DNA of 64,000 bases from Prosopocoilus inquinatus (GCA_036172665.1 CM069871.1:62370713-62434712); one strand, 5' to 3'; shown: positions 49,707-62,896, counted from the stretch's first letter. Program-made: numbers and translations. Notes: a model not told the origin generated them from the sequence alone.

Positions 49707-50692
49707 GATAATAAAAGTAACTCGAGACATTATTGCATCAATATTTTTCCTTTGCTTCCATAAACCTCGACTTCCAAAACGAATCCTCGCTAATGTGAAC
49801 ACAGAGCCGGTTGACCTTAATATTGGAAGTGAAACGGCGGCCCTGTTATTCATGAGATTCGATACGGCACTCCTCTGGCTGCCGGCAATCAAATTTATGT
49901 GTGTAAGTATGTGCCCTGCATCTCTCAATACTCCTCCTCACTCGCACTAAATGGAGTTTCTTATCTACAGAAAAGGAACGGTAAGATAGTTTTAGTGCCT
50001 TTTGCACTCAAAGTTTACAAAAAAGAACTAATTTCTAAATCCGTTTTTTTCTTCACTAATTTTAAAATGACAGCTGGTGCTAGCAACTTATATGGATTTT
50101 AAAGGTAATTAATCTTATGTTCTGTACATATGAAGCTCACATTCAATTTGTTCGAGGAGAAAAATTACGGCTGGTAACCATCTGCTTTACTGGTGCCAGC
50201 GACATCAAACTTCTGGCGCCTTTCCGTATTTGTATCACTTAGCATCTGGACAAGATGTTCAATCCACTTGCCCTTTGGGAAATATTTTTTTTAAATAGAA
50301 AAAGTAATTACGTGATGAAAGTTTATTCGTCCTGTAATTAATCAAATAAAACATCAAGAAGAAGAAGAAAAGTTGTCGACGTCAATAGGATGATAAATGT
50401 AAAATCTACAGCAAAATATAAACTGAATGACTTCTCGAGCAACATTCTTCACTAATCTTAAAATGTCAGAAAGTAACAAAACATAATTAATTTTAATTTA
50501 GTGATTTATAACTGACTGTCGACTATTGTACAAGTAACTGAGCAACTCATCTCTGATTGAGGCCACGTTGCAATATTGCAGTCGCTTCGACAACTTCTTC
50601 ACGACTTGTTGTTAGATGCCGTGAAACTCTTTGAGGAAGACCATAAAGTGATTTCATCTGACACAGGAAAGATTCGTACAAAATTACATGGG
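49707..50692. other. Intergenic DNA, no gene seen
   Basis: The stretch 49740-49930 is GC-richer and open on both strands over about 85 codons, but neither frame shows recognisable motifs. I record nothing coding here. Confidence 0.35.
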
Positions 50693-50700
50693 ATCAATAT

Positions 50701-53493
50701 TAGTGATGCGACGAGTCGCTGTTTTTAAGAATCGAGTCGACTCGAATACTTTTATAAAAGAATCGAGTCTTGACTCGAGTCAAGAGACTCGAGTCCAGAT
50801 CAAAAGACTCGAGTACTTGGCTGAAAATCGCCGTTTAAAAGAATCGAGTCGACTCAAGTCAATTGACTCGAGTTCAGATAAAAGTACTCGAGTACTCGAA
50901 TTGAACTCGGGACTCGCCGTTTTAAAGAATGTAATAAACTTGAACTTTTTTATAAAAAAATGCGAGTTTTGACTCGCGTCCACATTAAAAGTTTCGAACA
51001 TTTAACTGAACCCGGAAATATGAGTACTCATGACGTTACTTTTTTACTGTTAGTAGAATCGATAGATTAAAGGTGCAGTGTTTTTGTTTACATTTTTAAC
51101 GTTATCAACACTCTATTTTAGATACGTTATCAAAATATGTAAAGTGTAACTTTTAGGAATTTGTTTGAATCAAGAAATTATTAAGAAAAAATTAAACAAG
51201 TGCCGATCGGAAACCCAAATGACTGATTCCGTTTGGAACCGCATCAAGATATTTCCTACGCCGACGTTTTGCTCTTCATTGCAGAAGAAATTACTCAGAG
51301 CTGCTAATGGTGTTCTATTGCTTCCCGTCAGTTTCAACGACTAGGAAAAAGCTGCAGCCAGCAATATCAGTCCTGAGGAGGTTCTTCTACAATGAAGGGC
51401 GAAATGATGGCAGTGGAAGAAATAATAATGACGTGTTTTCTACCGGTAGCCAATTCAATCATGGATGACGGCCGTAGAAGCATTCATGTTAAACTCGCAA
51501 CATATTTTTTTTTTTTAATTAAGAAAGATTCCTAATTCCAACAATTTGTAGTTTGTCTTTATTTGGTTTCATACTTTTCATGATATTTGAACTTGAAATT
51601 ATTAGGGTGTGATTTATTTTTATTAATTTATTTTATAACGTACGGAGGAGATTGATAGGGCAGCTGTAGAAGATCAAAATAAAGCTTTTCTCTTAATTAG
51701 TTTTTGACCAAAACCCTAAAAAAGTTACAGTTAAGTTTCTTAATTTCTTCTTTAATCGACACAAAAGTGAAATATCCGTAACTTTTACGCGACTAGATTT
51801 TTTTTAAATACCAAAATTTAAAACGTAAAATATTACTACAGGTTGTAACTTTTGCTTGTTAACTAATTTCACATTAAACTCTTGTAACTTTCAAGTTACT
51901 GATTTTTACTTAAAGTTTATTAAGAAAAAGTCTTTAATTTGATCTTCTCTATAATGTTAATTTGTTCTAACTGTTAACGTTTTGTCTGTTAATTACAGTT
52001 AGCTTCTGTTACGCATTAAAAGCTCTTGTTAATGCAAAGGTCTACTAAAATAAATACACATTTAAATATCGTAAGAAAATGAAAATGCAAATAAACAAAA
52101 CAACATAAACATGTATCTATATTTTGAATTAGGAATTAAGTATTTTTCTTAATCCAAGAAAATATGTAGAGTAAAGTCAGCATACATACATATGTGGAAT
52201 AGACCGGCTAATATGGAATACATAGTATTTTTGAAATAAGAAGCGGCATCTGTTAAACGACTCTGGCATTAACATGAGCTTCAGTGTTATAGGTCATTAC
52301 TACAGAGGTTCTTAGCTGGTAAGACTGCATAACTTTACAGTACATGATTTTGTGAATTTATCGTTTTGGAAGTTTTCGCGCGATACGAGAAAAATGTGTT
52401 TTGGCGTATTTTTTAAAATAAAAGTGTTTTTTTACACCAAAGTTAGTTTTTTATAGTGTAGATTAGTACAACAGTTGATATTTTACCTTATTAATTCAAA
52501 GTATTGCACATTTTCTCTTATTTCATGTCACCCCAACTGATTATTCCATATTATCCGCCATTTTAAATAATATCATGAAAATGCAGTTTTTTAAATTTGT
52601 TTCAGAATTTTCCCCAAAAATATGTATTTCTTAAATTTATTATATACAACCGCTGGAAAACAACATAAAGTATTTTTAATTAAAATATCTGAGTATTTAG
52701 TATCTTAGTTCGGAATTTATGATGGCCCAAAGAATGGATATTCCATATATGCCAACTTTACAGTTGAAAGCAAAAAAAATAGTCAAATTACAGTTTCCTA
52801 TAATTATTCTTTCTGAAAATGGAAGTGATTAAAGACGACTTCATAAATACCTTTAAAAAAATTTAAAATCTTTCAAAATTAACAAGTATAAAACTGTGGT
52901 AAAATCTGTGAATTCGGCTTTACTCTGTAGCATTTTGAGGAAGAATAATTACAGGAAACAGTAATTTGTCTACTTTTTTTGTTTTCAACTATATATTGAA
53001 CGTTCCGTTTAAAATAACAAAGTTCATTCTATATTTTACTTGATTTCCGAACGTCACGTGTTTTCTTTTTTAATATATTCTGGCAGTTCAGATAAATTTA
53101 AAATTTTGTAACTATGTAATATTATTTGATATGTCTCATAATAAAGTGTGCAGGCACTGTGTAAAATAAAAAGAAAAACTTATTTACTATGTAATTTCTT
53201 TAAAAGAAAACAAAATGTAAAATATAGAGCCACAAATTATTCAATAAATGAGTATGAGTCTTCAGTTTTTATTTAACAATATTTAACAGCCTTTTCAGTT
53301 ACAAAAAACTGTACTCCCTTTGAAATTTTGGGACTTATTCATTTTTTATGTAATCTTTTTCATAAAATATAAAAAAAGAAAACAATGACCGCCGCCATTC
53401 GCCGTCGGGTTCACAGAATTAGTTACTCGAGTACAATGAGTACCTTTGAGAATCGAGTCTGATAGCGAGTCTACTCGACTCGTCGCATCACTA
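50701..53493. mobile_element. hAT-like element (2793 bp) with palindromic ACTCGAGT subterminal repeats
   Basis: Perfect 8-bp duplications ATCAATAT at 50693-50700 and 53494-53501. Inverted ends TAGTGATGCGACGAGTCG and CGACTCGTCGCATCACTA. The left subterminal region (50725-50920) holds at least five GACTCGAGT/ACTCGAGT palindromes and the right end at least one. A GC-richer internal block (51220-51480) could be a decayed transposase end, but it has stops in all frames I read and no motif I would vouch for. The rest is AT-rich. Probably non-autonomous. Confidence 0.9.
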
Positions 53494-53501
53494 ATCAATA
53501 T

Positions 53502-55205
53502 GCTATAGTCCAAAGACCATTTATAAAAGATTTAATAATAATACAGCTTTCAAAAAGAATAAATTTTACCGTCATAATTGAATACCTGATATACTGGACA
53601 CATAAAAGAAATAGGTATTTTAAGTGCTGTGGGTAATGTATTTTTAACACTGCCTAGGAAAATAAGTGATGAGTAGCTTTTGATACGTCCAAACTTATAT
53701 TAAATAAAAATGTATTACATCCAAGAAAGTGAACTTTGATCACCTCAAAATATTCAAGAATTTCTTTCATAATAATTCGGTCTCAAGAGCACACTCACAG
53801 GCAAGAAACCCTGCCATCTTAAATTACTATTACAAAATTAATAAAATTAACTAAAGAATGGTATTGGAATGGTATACAGGGTTCTGCGTTTTGAAACGCA
53901 AGATAGGAAATCCCATGTTAATTTGAATGTGATGGAACTGACTTTCCTAATTTTTTTACAGCAAAATTCCATGTAGGTTTTTTAAAGTGCTCTTCAAGAT
54001 GAATCAGTCTGTGAAGTTTGAGAATTTTTTATTCGCTCAGTTTCAAGATATTTAAAAAAGATCAGTAACAGATTTATACCAAATTATAAGCACGGCCTTG
54101 ATCAGTAAATGTAATGTAAATTACTAGAAAAGCTTTTTCTATCAATCTTCTTCAAAAACGAACTACATTTATTAATTATCTGTTCAGTTCTCACTATCAT
54201 TGATTAAGGCTATGCTGATAGTTTGCAATAAATTCGAGCACCTTTAAATTCACATTTTCAAAATGCAGCACCCTGTAGCACCATTCAATGCAAAAAATCT
54301 ATCACGTTTCAATCACATCCGGATAACTTTCATTTTTCTGGATTAATTTTTTCCACATAACCAGTTAGACCTAGCTCATGAACGTATTCATTAGAATAAA
54401 TAAACAGATTTCCATATTATTAATAAAACATTTAAGTCAATTATGAACTTAGTATTTGATTAATAACTACTCCTGCTATTACAATTATTAATTAATGGCT
54501 TACAACTTACAAGTACATTAGGTCCATAAATATCCAGTTCTAATTAGAGAAACTTATTTTTAGCTGTTAATTGGCCTTGATTAGAACAGATACTTTTTTT
54601 GGCTTTCCTTTACGCGCTATTCATGGACGTAACAGCAAATATTGAAAGTGTTAAGTACGAGAAACTAAAAAAAGAAAGATGAATTGAGCTGTTCAGAACG
54701 AAAACAAATATTATTGGGAATTGAAGAAGTAAAATACCCAAACACCATGTAAGTGTAGTCGAACATAGCTACATAAAACCGATGCAGCAATAAAAAAATA
54801 ATTTACATGCCTATACGATTTCCGGTTATTCGTCGGTGCTGGATTTATTATAACTTTTGCTGATCTCTACCCAGATATTACATAAGAATATATTTACACC
54901 TGTTATGGAATCTAGTTATTGCAATCTTGAAGTTTATAAAGAAGCGTGACATCATTAATTAAGAATGTTATGTGGAGGTCGTGCAAAAAAAACCCAAAAT
55001 AAAATCAATGTTTATGAAACGTTTTTGAACAACTATAAGTCAACATACAGGAACAGTTGTTCCTGGATGTTCCTAAAAGTAGTAAAATCAGTTGCAATAA
55101 AATGAGAAAAGAACTTAAAAAGTACATTTTTCAAATTTCATTTGAAAGCACGCAGTTACCAAAATGATTACACATTCAAAATAGAAAATATAAAAAATAT
55201 TTTCC
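53502..55205. other. AT-rich DNA, no gene seen
   Basis: No coding region or clear repeat boundary seen. Confidence 0.4.
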
Positions 55206-56807
55206 AAATGGCAAAAATCTTTATTGTTGATTTTTCGAAAAAACTTCGCCAATAATTTCTGCTTGCCTGAAAACCTGTTTAGCCCTTATAAGAGCGAATT
55301 TTACTTAGTTAGAAAATAGAGCTTTTCGAAATGATCAAAATCGTAAAATTGTTATTACTCGGAAACTAATCAAGATTTCAATGAGATTTCTTTACCCTAG
55401 GTTAGTTTCAATTTATTGCATAATATCAATTCCAAAAAATAGCTTAGTTTTCTTTAATTTCCAGAAAAATCGAATTTTTCAATTTTTAGAATATTTTCAA
55501 AATTTCATGTACTTAAACTTAATTTCAGAGTTCAAGTTTTTAGAGATGAAAACTTCAAATGTTTATAATTGGAAAAAATAACAAAGAAGATTAGTTACTC
55601 CTTCGGATATTGAATTATTTAGCGGAAAGTAATATTTTTACCAAATTTTTACGTTTCTGATGCAAGGTATTTTTTAAGAGAAATATTCTTCATTGACACC
55701 TAATAGGCATTTAAATGACTTCCAAAAACTCTAATCTACCCCTGTGAATGACTTACTTTCACAGAAATCCTATAAATATTCTTTTACAGCTGCCTAAATG
55801 AGGAGATTTTTCATTTTTCTTATTTAGTTTACTTGTTTATTTAATTAAGTAGGCAGAATATGAGCCATAAATTGTCAACTGAAGCCATAAAACGACTAAG
55901 GTCCAGTTTTACAAATGGAGCTCAACTTTGAGCTGAGGCTTAAACCCTTAGCAACGTTTATCTCAACAATTGTTGTGAAGGATTTAAGCTTCGGCTCAAA
56001 GTTAAACCGTTATTGTAAAACTGGGCCTCAAGAAGACTTCAAATCACATTACTATACAAAAACAAGACTGGTTTTATATTTTAAAGCAATTTAAAGTCAA
56101 GTCCTATTATTAAAGTATCCCTTTAGTAATTTGTTTTGACAGTAAAAAAATCCACAGCCGTCTCATATTGTGCCTATTGACTTGTACATGTACGCTAAAT
56201 AAATAAAAATCTCCTCCTTTAAGCCACTGTAAACGAAACGTCTTTTTGTGAAAATAATTCATTAACAAAAATAGATCACTGTTTTTAAAAGCTGTTTAAA
56301 TAGGTTTTAATTACCTTTGAAAAATATTTTTCCTGAAAGGCACCTTGCATCAAAAACGTATAAAATATGCACAAATATTACTTTTGGATAAATAATCAAA
56401 TATCTGAAGCAATAATTAATCTTTCTTATTACTTTTTCCAATTATAAATCTTTCAAGTTTTCACCCTAAAAATATTAAATTCTGAAGTTAAGTTCTAGTA
56501 CATGAAATTATGAGAATGTTCTAAAAATTGAAAAATTCAATTTTAAAGGAATTTATAGAAAACCAAGTTATTTTCTGGATATCCGATAAGCTGAGACTAA
56601 CCCAAATTAAAGAAATTTCATTGAAATGTTGACCAGTTTCCCTGGAATAACAATGTTACGATTTCGACCATTTCGAAAAACTTTATTTTCTAAATAAGTA
56701 AATATCACTCGGTGTATCTGATAGGGGCTAAATAGGTTTTCAGACAAGCAGAAATTATTGCCCTAAAAAGTTTTTTCGAAAATTCAAAAATAAAGAATTT
56801 TTCCATT
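55206..56807. mobile_element. Element with about 520-bp inverted repeats hosting a nested MITE
   Basis: The left arm (55206 to about 55730) and right arm (about 56290-56807) pair in inverted order: AATAATTTCTGCTTG / CAAGCAGAAATTATT, TTTCGAAAAAACTT / AGTTTTTTCGAAA, GATGCAAGGT / ACCTTGCATC. The centre contains a family M MITE (55897-56030). The outer end is probably the ACTTGGGAGACCCTGTAT at 56953-56970, but I could not find its left partner, so the true element may be larger. Confidence 0.7.
55897..56030. mobile_element. 134-bp palindromic MITE, family M, copy 3
   Basis: Ends TAAGGTCCAGTTTTACAA and TTGTAAAACTGGGCCTCA, with the CAACAATTGTTG core. It is in the opposite orientation to copy 1 and nested between the arms of a larger element. 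Confidence 0.85.
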
Positions 56808-56979
56808 TGATGCCGACTTTTTGGCGATCACTGTATATCAGAAAACTAATTTTGAAACTGTCCCTGTGTATGTACTTGCAATTAGTCCGCAACAAAAGAC
56901 TTGAAATACAAAACAAGGAAATACGGAAAAATGTTCCCAGAAAACTTTCAATTGGCCACTCTACTTGGGAGACCCTGTA

Positions 56980-57172
56980 TTATGAGGTCTATAAAACACT
57001 GGCAGAATTATGAACCCATAATTAAACTGTTATTCAAAATCGGGATTATTATGGCTTCATAATAAACAGATGTTGGATAAAACTATGTATTACACTCGTG
57101 CCATAACAGCAAATCACTCAAGAAAAATTCCTTTCGTGACTTATTTGCCTTATAAAACAATTGTATAATAAA
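56980..57172. repeat. Dispersed repeat, second copy of 5700-5935
   Basis: Direct copy of the region beside the palindromic MITE at 5651: GTCTATAAAACACTGGCAG, AATTAAACTGTTATTCAA and AAAACTATGTATTACACTCG match with scattered substitutions and two internal deletions. Confidence 0.7.
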
Positions 57173-57256
57173 TTTTTTAATAGATTATAATAATTCAAGA
57201 AAAATATAGTGAAAATAAACTTCTTTAGCCCAACAAACATTTCTTATTTACACCTG

Positions 57257-57632
57257 TCGTGGCGAAGAACCTGATCCTCGTGTTTTCGACCCGACCACGC
57301 ACTTACGTTCCTCCAGCTTAATTAATCCAACTACCCACGTTATACTTATAATTAAATCAGGAAAAAAATCTTACCTATACACATTTACTTATAAATTTAT
57401 TTATTTATTCCAAACATAAATTACACTCAACTTCCGCGCGAGTTGTTAGCGCGCTCGCATTGTTTATTGTTAGCTGCGCCGTGCGCTAGACTTTGGGAAA
57501 AACTAAATTCCGAATTAGGTTTACCCATGGCACACTGGGATACTTTCTAAGTACGCTTGATAAAAATAAAATCCATTCAAATAAAGAACCGAGCGCCTGT
57601 TCCATTGTGGTATCCTCGGGCGCTGTTTTACA
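57257..57632. other. GC-rich island, LTR-like but unassigned
   Basis: Starts TGTCGTGGCG and ends GCTGTTTTACA. It contains TATAAATTT near 57390 and AATAAAGAAC near 57583, then CGGGGGGCCCAC. This resembles a solo LTR in plus orientation, but I find no PBS and no clean target duplication (TTTACAC on both sides would put the ends elsewhere). It could also be a promoter island. Confidence 0.3.
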
Positions 57633-57796
57633 CGGGGGGCCCACTTTGAATAAATATTTAAATCTCGTATACAGTGTGACGCACTCGATCGTATCTGTTT
57701 GGTCCTATTTGAATTTTAACAACTCGTACAATTACGTGAAAGGAATCGAGACGAGACTGAATTATTTGAATTAATTAATTACTGTGTTTAGATATA

Positions 57797-58138
57797 CTGG
57801 CTGTTTCAAGTGCAATGCCAAAAAGTTGCTGATTGTTTAAACGAAAAAAAGTTCATCAGTATTAACAATTTATTTATTACAACAATAGGGGTATTTTTTA
57901 CAGGTAAATTAAAAAGTATATTTTGTACAAATCTCTGAAATCTTGTATGTCCGCCCTTCTGGAGATTTATGCTTAGGAATATTAATGAAAATTTTATCTA
58001 TATTTTCAGTCCAAAGAATATAAAATCGACTTTTTTGATTGCTTAATACGAACGAAGTTAAAAAAACCGTTCTTGAATTAAGAGATTTGGAATTTTAATA
58101 TCGTAGAATATCCATTCAATTTAGTTTGAAACAGGCGG
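57797..58138. mobile_element. 342-bp TA-flanked MITE related to the element at 15780
   Basis: Ends CTGGCTGTTTCAAGTG and AGTTTGAAACAGGCGG with flanking TA. The GGCTGTTTCAA terminus is shared with 15780-17703. Confidence 0.75.
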
Positions 58139-58140
58139 TA

Positions 58141-59017
58141 TGCACAAAATTAAATTATTCGTAATTTCGTTTTACGTAATGTTTTTTATTCCGAGATTCA
58201 AAAAGCCGCTTTCCAATATTCCAGTACACGTTTATATCGTACCTGTTATTACTTTTTGCGCGTAAAAAATCTCATTTCGTGATAAAGAAAAAGTGCGTGC
58301 ATGTTCCGTTCGTCCTTGCCGGTGTGTTTGCGCTTATCACTGAAGACGCGTTGAATAAAGTGCGATCATAAATTAAGTAAATTTAAATAATTACCTTTCC
58401 TTTCGCATAATTCGGCGCCGCAATTATACGCCGGTGAATGATTTCTCATATTCACGACACACACCAGCGTAAATTATACTAAGCATTAGATCGTCACGTT
58501 GTTTGGATCAACACGGAAAAATTATATGCGCACCTGTTGACTCGAATGCATGATCACATAGTTGTACTGACGAGTACGGTTATCTCTCCACTTGCTGGGA
58601 TTAATTATGCAAAATTAACTGAAGAGACTGCAACCATATTTACATCTGGACAAGATTGATTGCCTAAAGTAACAGGGCACGAGTTACGTTTTTGAAAGTT
58701 ATTTTAACACAAATCAATTTTTCATTAAGGCTAACGTAAAAAGAAAAACATGCAGGGTTACCATACGTCCGGATTTCCCCATACATGCAAAAACTGACTC
58801 GCGACAGAATTTACCTATGCAATCAAAATTTACAGCAGGCGTGCAAACAAGCCATCACCATTTAACTTTAACTGACAAGAAGTACGGTCAAAAATGGGAT
58901 GAAATAGTTAGAGTTTCCGTTTAAAAAACCGATAACATCACAATCACAGCGGAAAAATAAGTGCAAATTAATAAGATTTTTGCACTAAAATTTGACATTA
59001 AAATTTTACCTGTTATA
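58141..59017. other. Intergenic DNA, no gene seen
   Basis: The stretch 58240-58560 is moderately CpG-rich (GGCGCCGCAATTATACGCCGG) but no reading frame or motif is supported. Confidence 0.35.
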
Positions 59018-60108
59018 CAGAGAGATTCAGGCAACTCTTTCATTAAAAGTTTACGAACTTCTCCTTTGAATTTCTGTTTCACATTTTGCAGTTATAAGTT
59101 AACGATGATGATCTATCAAACTATAATATTTTCAATTTTCGGACACTTCCGCTTATAACGGAAGTTCCTGCCAACTTTCTTATTTTAAATGGAACACCAT
59201 TTTTTAATGAATTTTTGAAATCTTCATCAAATTCTAAAAATATTTTGTGCAACATGTGACACGACACATGTGACACGAAAATTAACCGTTTCCGAGATTT
59301 TCATTTTTTAAAAAAAAGCTCAGACTTGCAGAACCTTTTTTATGATACAGCCATCTTTGTGCAACAAAAACCACGATGTCAATTTTTGGCCTGTAGTAGG
59401 ATACAGTAACTTTCAGATCATGTCCAGTTTTGCACTTGATTGTTTACAGACTGATTGAAAAGTAGCTTCTATTCGAACTGATTTCAATTGTCGAAAAATC
59501 ACGTTTTTCAAATGGAACGCCTAATATATTTTTATACCATGTGACTCAGGATTAAATGTTCTTTCGTCCTATATTAGCGTTACCTATCTCTTATAGTTCA
59601 CTCGTTATCGATGATTTCTTTTTAACACGTAATTTCTTTCCATTTTTTGGTGTTGTTTTTAAATAGTGGGCTTTGAAAACTAGAGAAATTAAAATTTTTG
59701 AAATCATCCGTCTCGTAGGAATTAAAAAAACAATTTAATCGCTACGAAGAACCAAAAATAAATATTCAAACACAGACATATTAAATGTTTTTGATTATAA
59801 AGAAAACCGACAATTCAAGAAGTTAATAAAAAAAATTGTTATATCGAGGAAAATATGTTATTACTGAGACACAATAGAAAGTTATTACTAATAAATAATA
59901 GCTGAGAACAACAACAACAACTGTTATAACCAACAATTTGTGTATTATTTTCAATATTTTTGATTTATTTATTAGTTTTCATAAAATTTTGTTTTGTAAG
60001 TGTAAATTTCTCTTTGTAAATGTGTAAACAGTGATAACAAGGATTCTAATACATACGGCATATGTAAATAAAAAATTCAGATGATAGATATGTATTTAAA
60101 TATTATTT
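59018..60108. mobile_element. Truncated sister of the 26885-28707 element
   Basis: Starts CAGAGAGATTCAGGCAAC after TA. It matches the other copy in reverse orientation through one full arm and about 570 bp of the centre, then stops near 60108 (AATATTATTTTTG). The second arm is missing. Confidence 0.85.
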
Positions 60109-60109
60109 T

Positions 60110-61335
60110 TGGGTTTTTTGGGTCCATTTATTTTAGTGGGGTTTGACAGATTGACGTGCATTTGTTATTCAAGAAAATCAATTACCAACAGATTGCGCTT
60201 TTAATAAGGAAAACAAAAAGCTGTTATTCATGTTATTCAATATAACTTGTTCTATTCGAACCATGTCTTTGTTAGTTTTATTATTATTAAAAATGTACGT
60301 AAGAGTCTCTGTACGTGTAGAAGCGTCACACACAAACTAATTAATTTAACAGTTTTTGTCACTGCAATATTCTTCTTATTAGTGGGCCTTTCATAAAACT
60401 TCTGCTAGTTGTCAGCCACTTCGTAATTTTCTCGAATTGGTTCAGCCATATTTCAGTAAATAATATACAGGGTGTTTTTTTACTGTGTGCAAATATTTAA
60501 ACTTGCAATATATTACTATAAATGGCAACGATTTAATTCATATGTTCTTAACATAAATGTAATAGTTTTCAATTTCAATTACGACCCGCAGCCGAAGTAG
60601 GCCAGTGTCAGTGCCTTACTGAATCTTGAGCAGGAGCGATGTAAATCAGCGCCGCTCCGATTATCTGGTCGGTCAAAACGTTTACAATTTAGTGCAATTC
60701 AAGATGCTGCGGTTCGTAATTGCCGAACGAATTAAAAGCGAGGTACAAACAAATTGTAATTTCTCATTCCATATTATTTTTAAAAGACTTTACATTTACT
60801 TTGTTTCCAACGACCGTAAGCAGTAATATTTTCATAGCTAGCAGCGAGATTGCAGCAAAAGTTTATTTACGTAAAAGGGTAAAGGAAGAACATTTTTAAC
60901 GCGCTTGCCTAATTGGTACATAAATTTTCATCGATAGTTGATATTACGAAACACATAAATGTAATATTACTTCACTCAGTGAATTAAAATAATTAAAATT
61001 TTAAATTAATAAACGATATCAGTGATTATTATTACGAAACTCTGCGTTGAACGGAGGGCGCGTTCTTACCGAGAGGAAGGCGAAGTTGACCTTCCTATCT
61101 TTCTTGCACATTTCAGCGGTTCCAAACAAGTGTTACCTCCGAAATGTTTTGGCTATAATATGGTAGCCACTAAAAAATACCCGCGGAAGGTAGCATTTCG
61201 TGTACTTATACTGAGGTTTCTTATTTGCACACAGTAAAAGAACAGCCTGTATTTCAGCCAACCATGCGGAATGAATGGAACTGTGATGTGACGCCAACAT
61301 TTGAATTTGACTTAAGAAATAAGCGAGCAAGGTTA
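60110..61335. other. Intergenic DNA, no gene seen
   Basis: No supported frame. A MITE-like end ATACAGGGTGTTTTTTTAC lies at about 60466-60484 without a visible partner. Confidence 0.35.
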
Positions 61336-61414
61336 GGTAATATTGTCAGTTTGACACTGACGGGACTTTTTACTGAAATTTGACTTATAAAAAGTAAGAA
61401 ACGTTAAGTAATAT

Positions 61415-61680
61415 TAGCCGCTTTCCAATTACGAATTTCAAGCACCTGAGATGATCTGAACTGATCTAATCCGAACTACACAAGGTTTTAATGGGAAAAC
61501 TGCGTAAGTCAGATAAGCGTGTTATATGTGTAGTCATGGATACAGGTGCATGAGGGGAATGAGGAAAGTAAAAAAGATCAATTCAAGTGCGTTACGCACC
61601 TTGCAATTATAACATATTGGATCAGTTCAGAGGAGCTCTGAGTAGCTCATTTTGGCAATTAGAAGCGGCTATTGTCAACT
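61415..61680. mobile_element. MITE with ATTAGCCGCTT ends inside a direct repeat
   Basis: Left end AATATTAGCCGCTTTCCAAT and right end GGCAATTAGAAGCGGCTATT are inverted relatives. The flanks carry direct copies of ATTGTCA(GT/AC)TTGACACTGACGGG at about 61342 and 61673. Confidence 0.6.
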
Positions 61681-61699
61681 TGACACTGACGGGCTGAAA

Positions 61700-62896
61700 G
61701 ATGGCTGATTCTGTCAGACTGCGCGTTTCTGACTAGTTTCTAATAAGGACGGAAAGATAACTTAAAATGGCTAATTTCTGTGCTGGACCGTATTTCAAAT
61801 GAATCAATTTTTGAAATCGGGGTATTCCCCCACCTAATGAATCAGGCGTGTATGGAGTGGGCTTTGGCTAAATGAATTCTCGCTATCATAACACTTTGAA
61901 TTTTTTTCTAAACGTATAACGGGGCTTTAATTTTAAGTGGAAACGTGGACAACTCTGTTTTCGCACGTAGGGTGAATGCAAAAGGAAAATTACGATGATT
62001 TTGTGAGGTATTTATTTCAGAGAAATAGACCAGGGAGAACCCACTTCGACGAGTGCGCATTCTATGGATGTCGCCATTTTGATGCTTGCTTACCTTTGTT
62101 AACCTCAGCGCTCAAAAATAATATCAAGCTGTAGTAATTATCTTTATATATTTAGGTTTACAGCGGCTCACCTTATTCGAGCCATGGCAATAAATCATGT
62201 TAAAGCAATAATTGATTATCATTTTTCAACTTGTCGCATATTTGCGGCAGACATAACAAGCATCGCACGTATTCTTACTACGCCTTCGCGTTGAAAATAG
62301 AACGTGGTTTACGGTCCCGTTTCGTTTATTCATTACGTTTTCCAGCAACATCCTTGTAACGCATGGTAGGTTTGCAAATTATATGCTGAAAAAATATATC
62401 TAATTTGTGTTAATAACCAATGGGATCTATTCTGTAACATTGATATAGACTTAATACGTAACAATTATTGCTGTTTCAAGTGACCTTGCAAAATTGGTAT
62501 TCTGTAAACAGTTTCTTAACAATTTGCAATCCATATCAAGTGTGATATCGAGTTAATATACATTTCTCTTCAATTGGCGGTCGGCAATCGACTTGAATTG
62601 TTATGAAATCGTATCAAACTTCCCGTTTCTGGAGCATCAAAATGTAAGCTTTCAATTTTGGTCGGTTCGCACAGGTTAACGCGTATTCTCCCTACTCTAT
62701 CTCTGATTTATTTCAGTCCAAGAGTGTTTGGTAAGTTGGCATTGTTGGTAACACTGGATCACCTGGATGATAATGACAAAAACAAGAGTAAATAAATCTA
62801 TGATGAAAGCCTGCTTGACCTTAAGTTAATTTGTATAAATAGGAGACTTTAATTATTTCCTTCCATTAACCAGTGGCTTCTAGCAGCTAATAAAGT
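61700..62896. other. Region upstream of the GGPP synthase gene
   Basis: Contains the promoter and 5' UTR by position. I see no TATA box placed convincingly and cannot fix the transcription start. An upstream non-coding exon is possible. Confidence 0.35.

Noticed and set aside
49677..49950. Opposed ORFs of 83 and 88 codons at 49677-49950
   Set aside because: One starts inside the palindromic MITE; neither has a recognisable motif or splice context.
51220..51480. hAT transposase C-terminus inside the 50701-53493 element
   Set aside because: A vague resemblance in one frame is broken by stops and lacks the dimerisation-domain signature.
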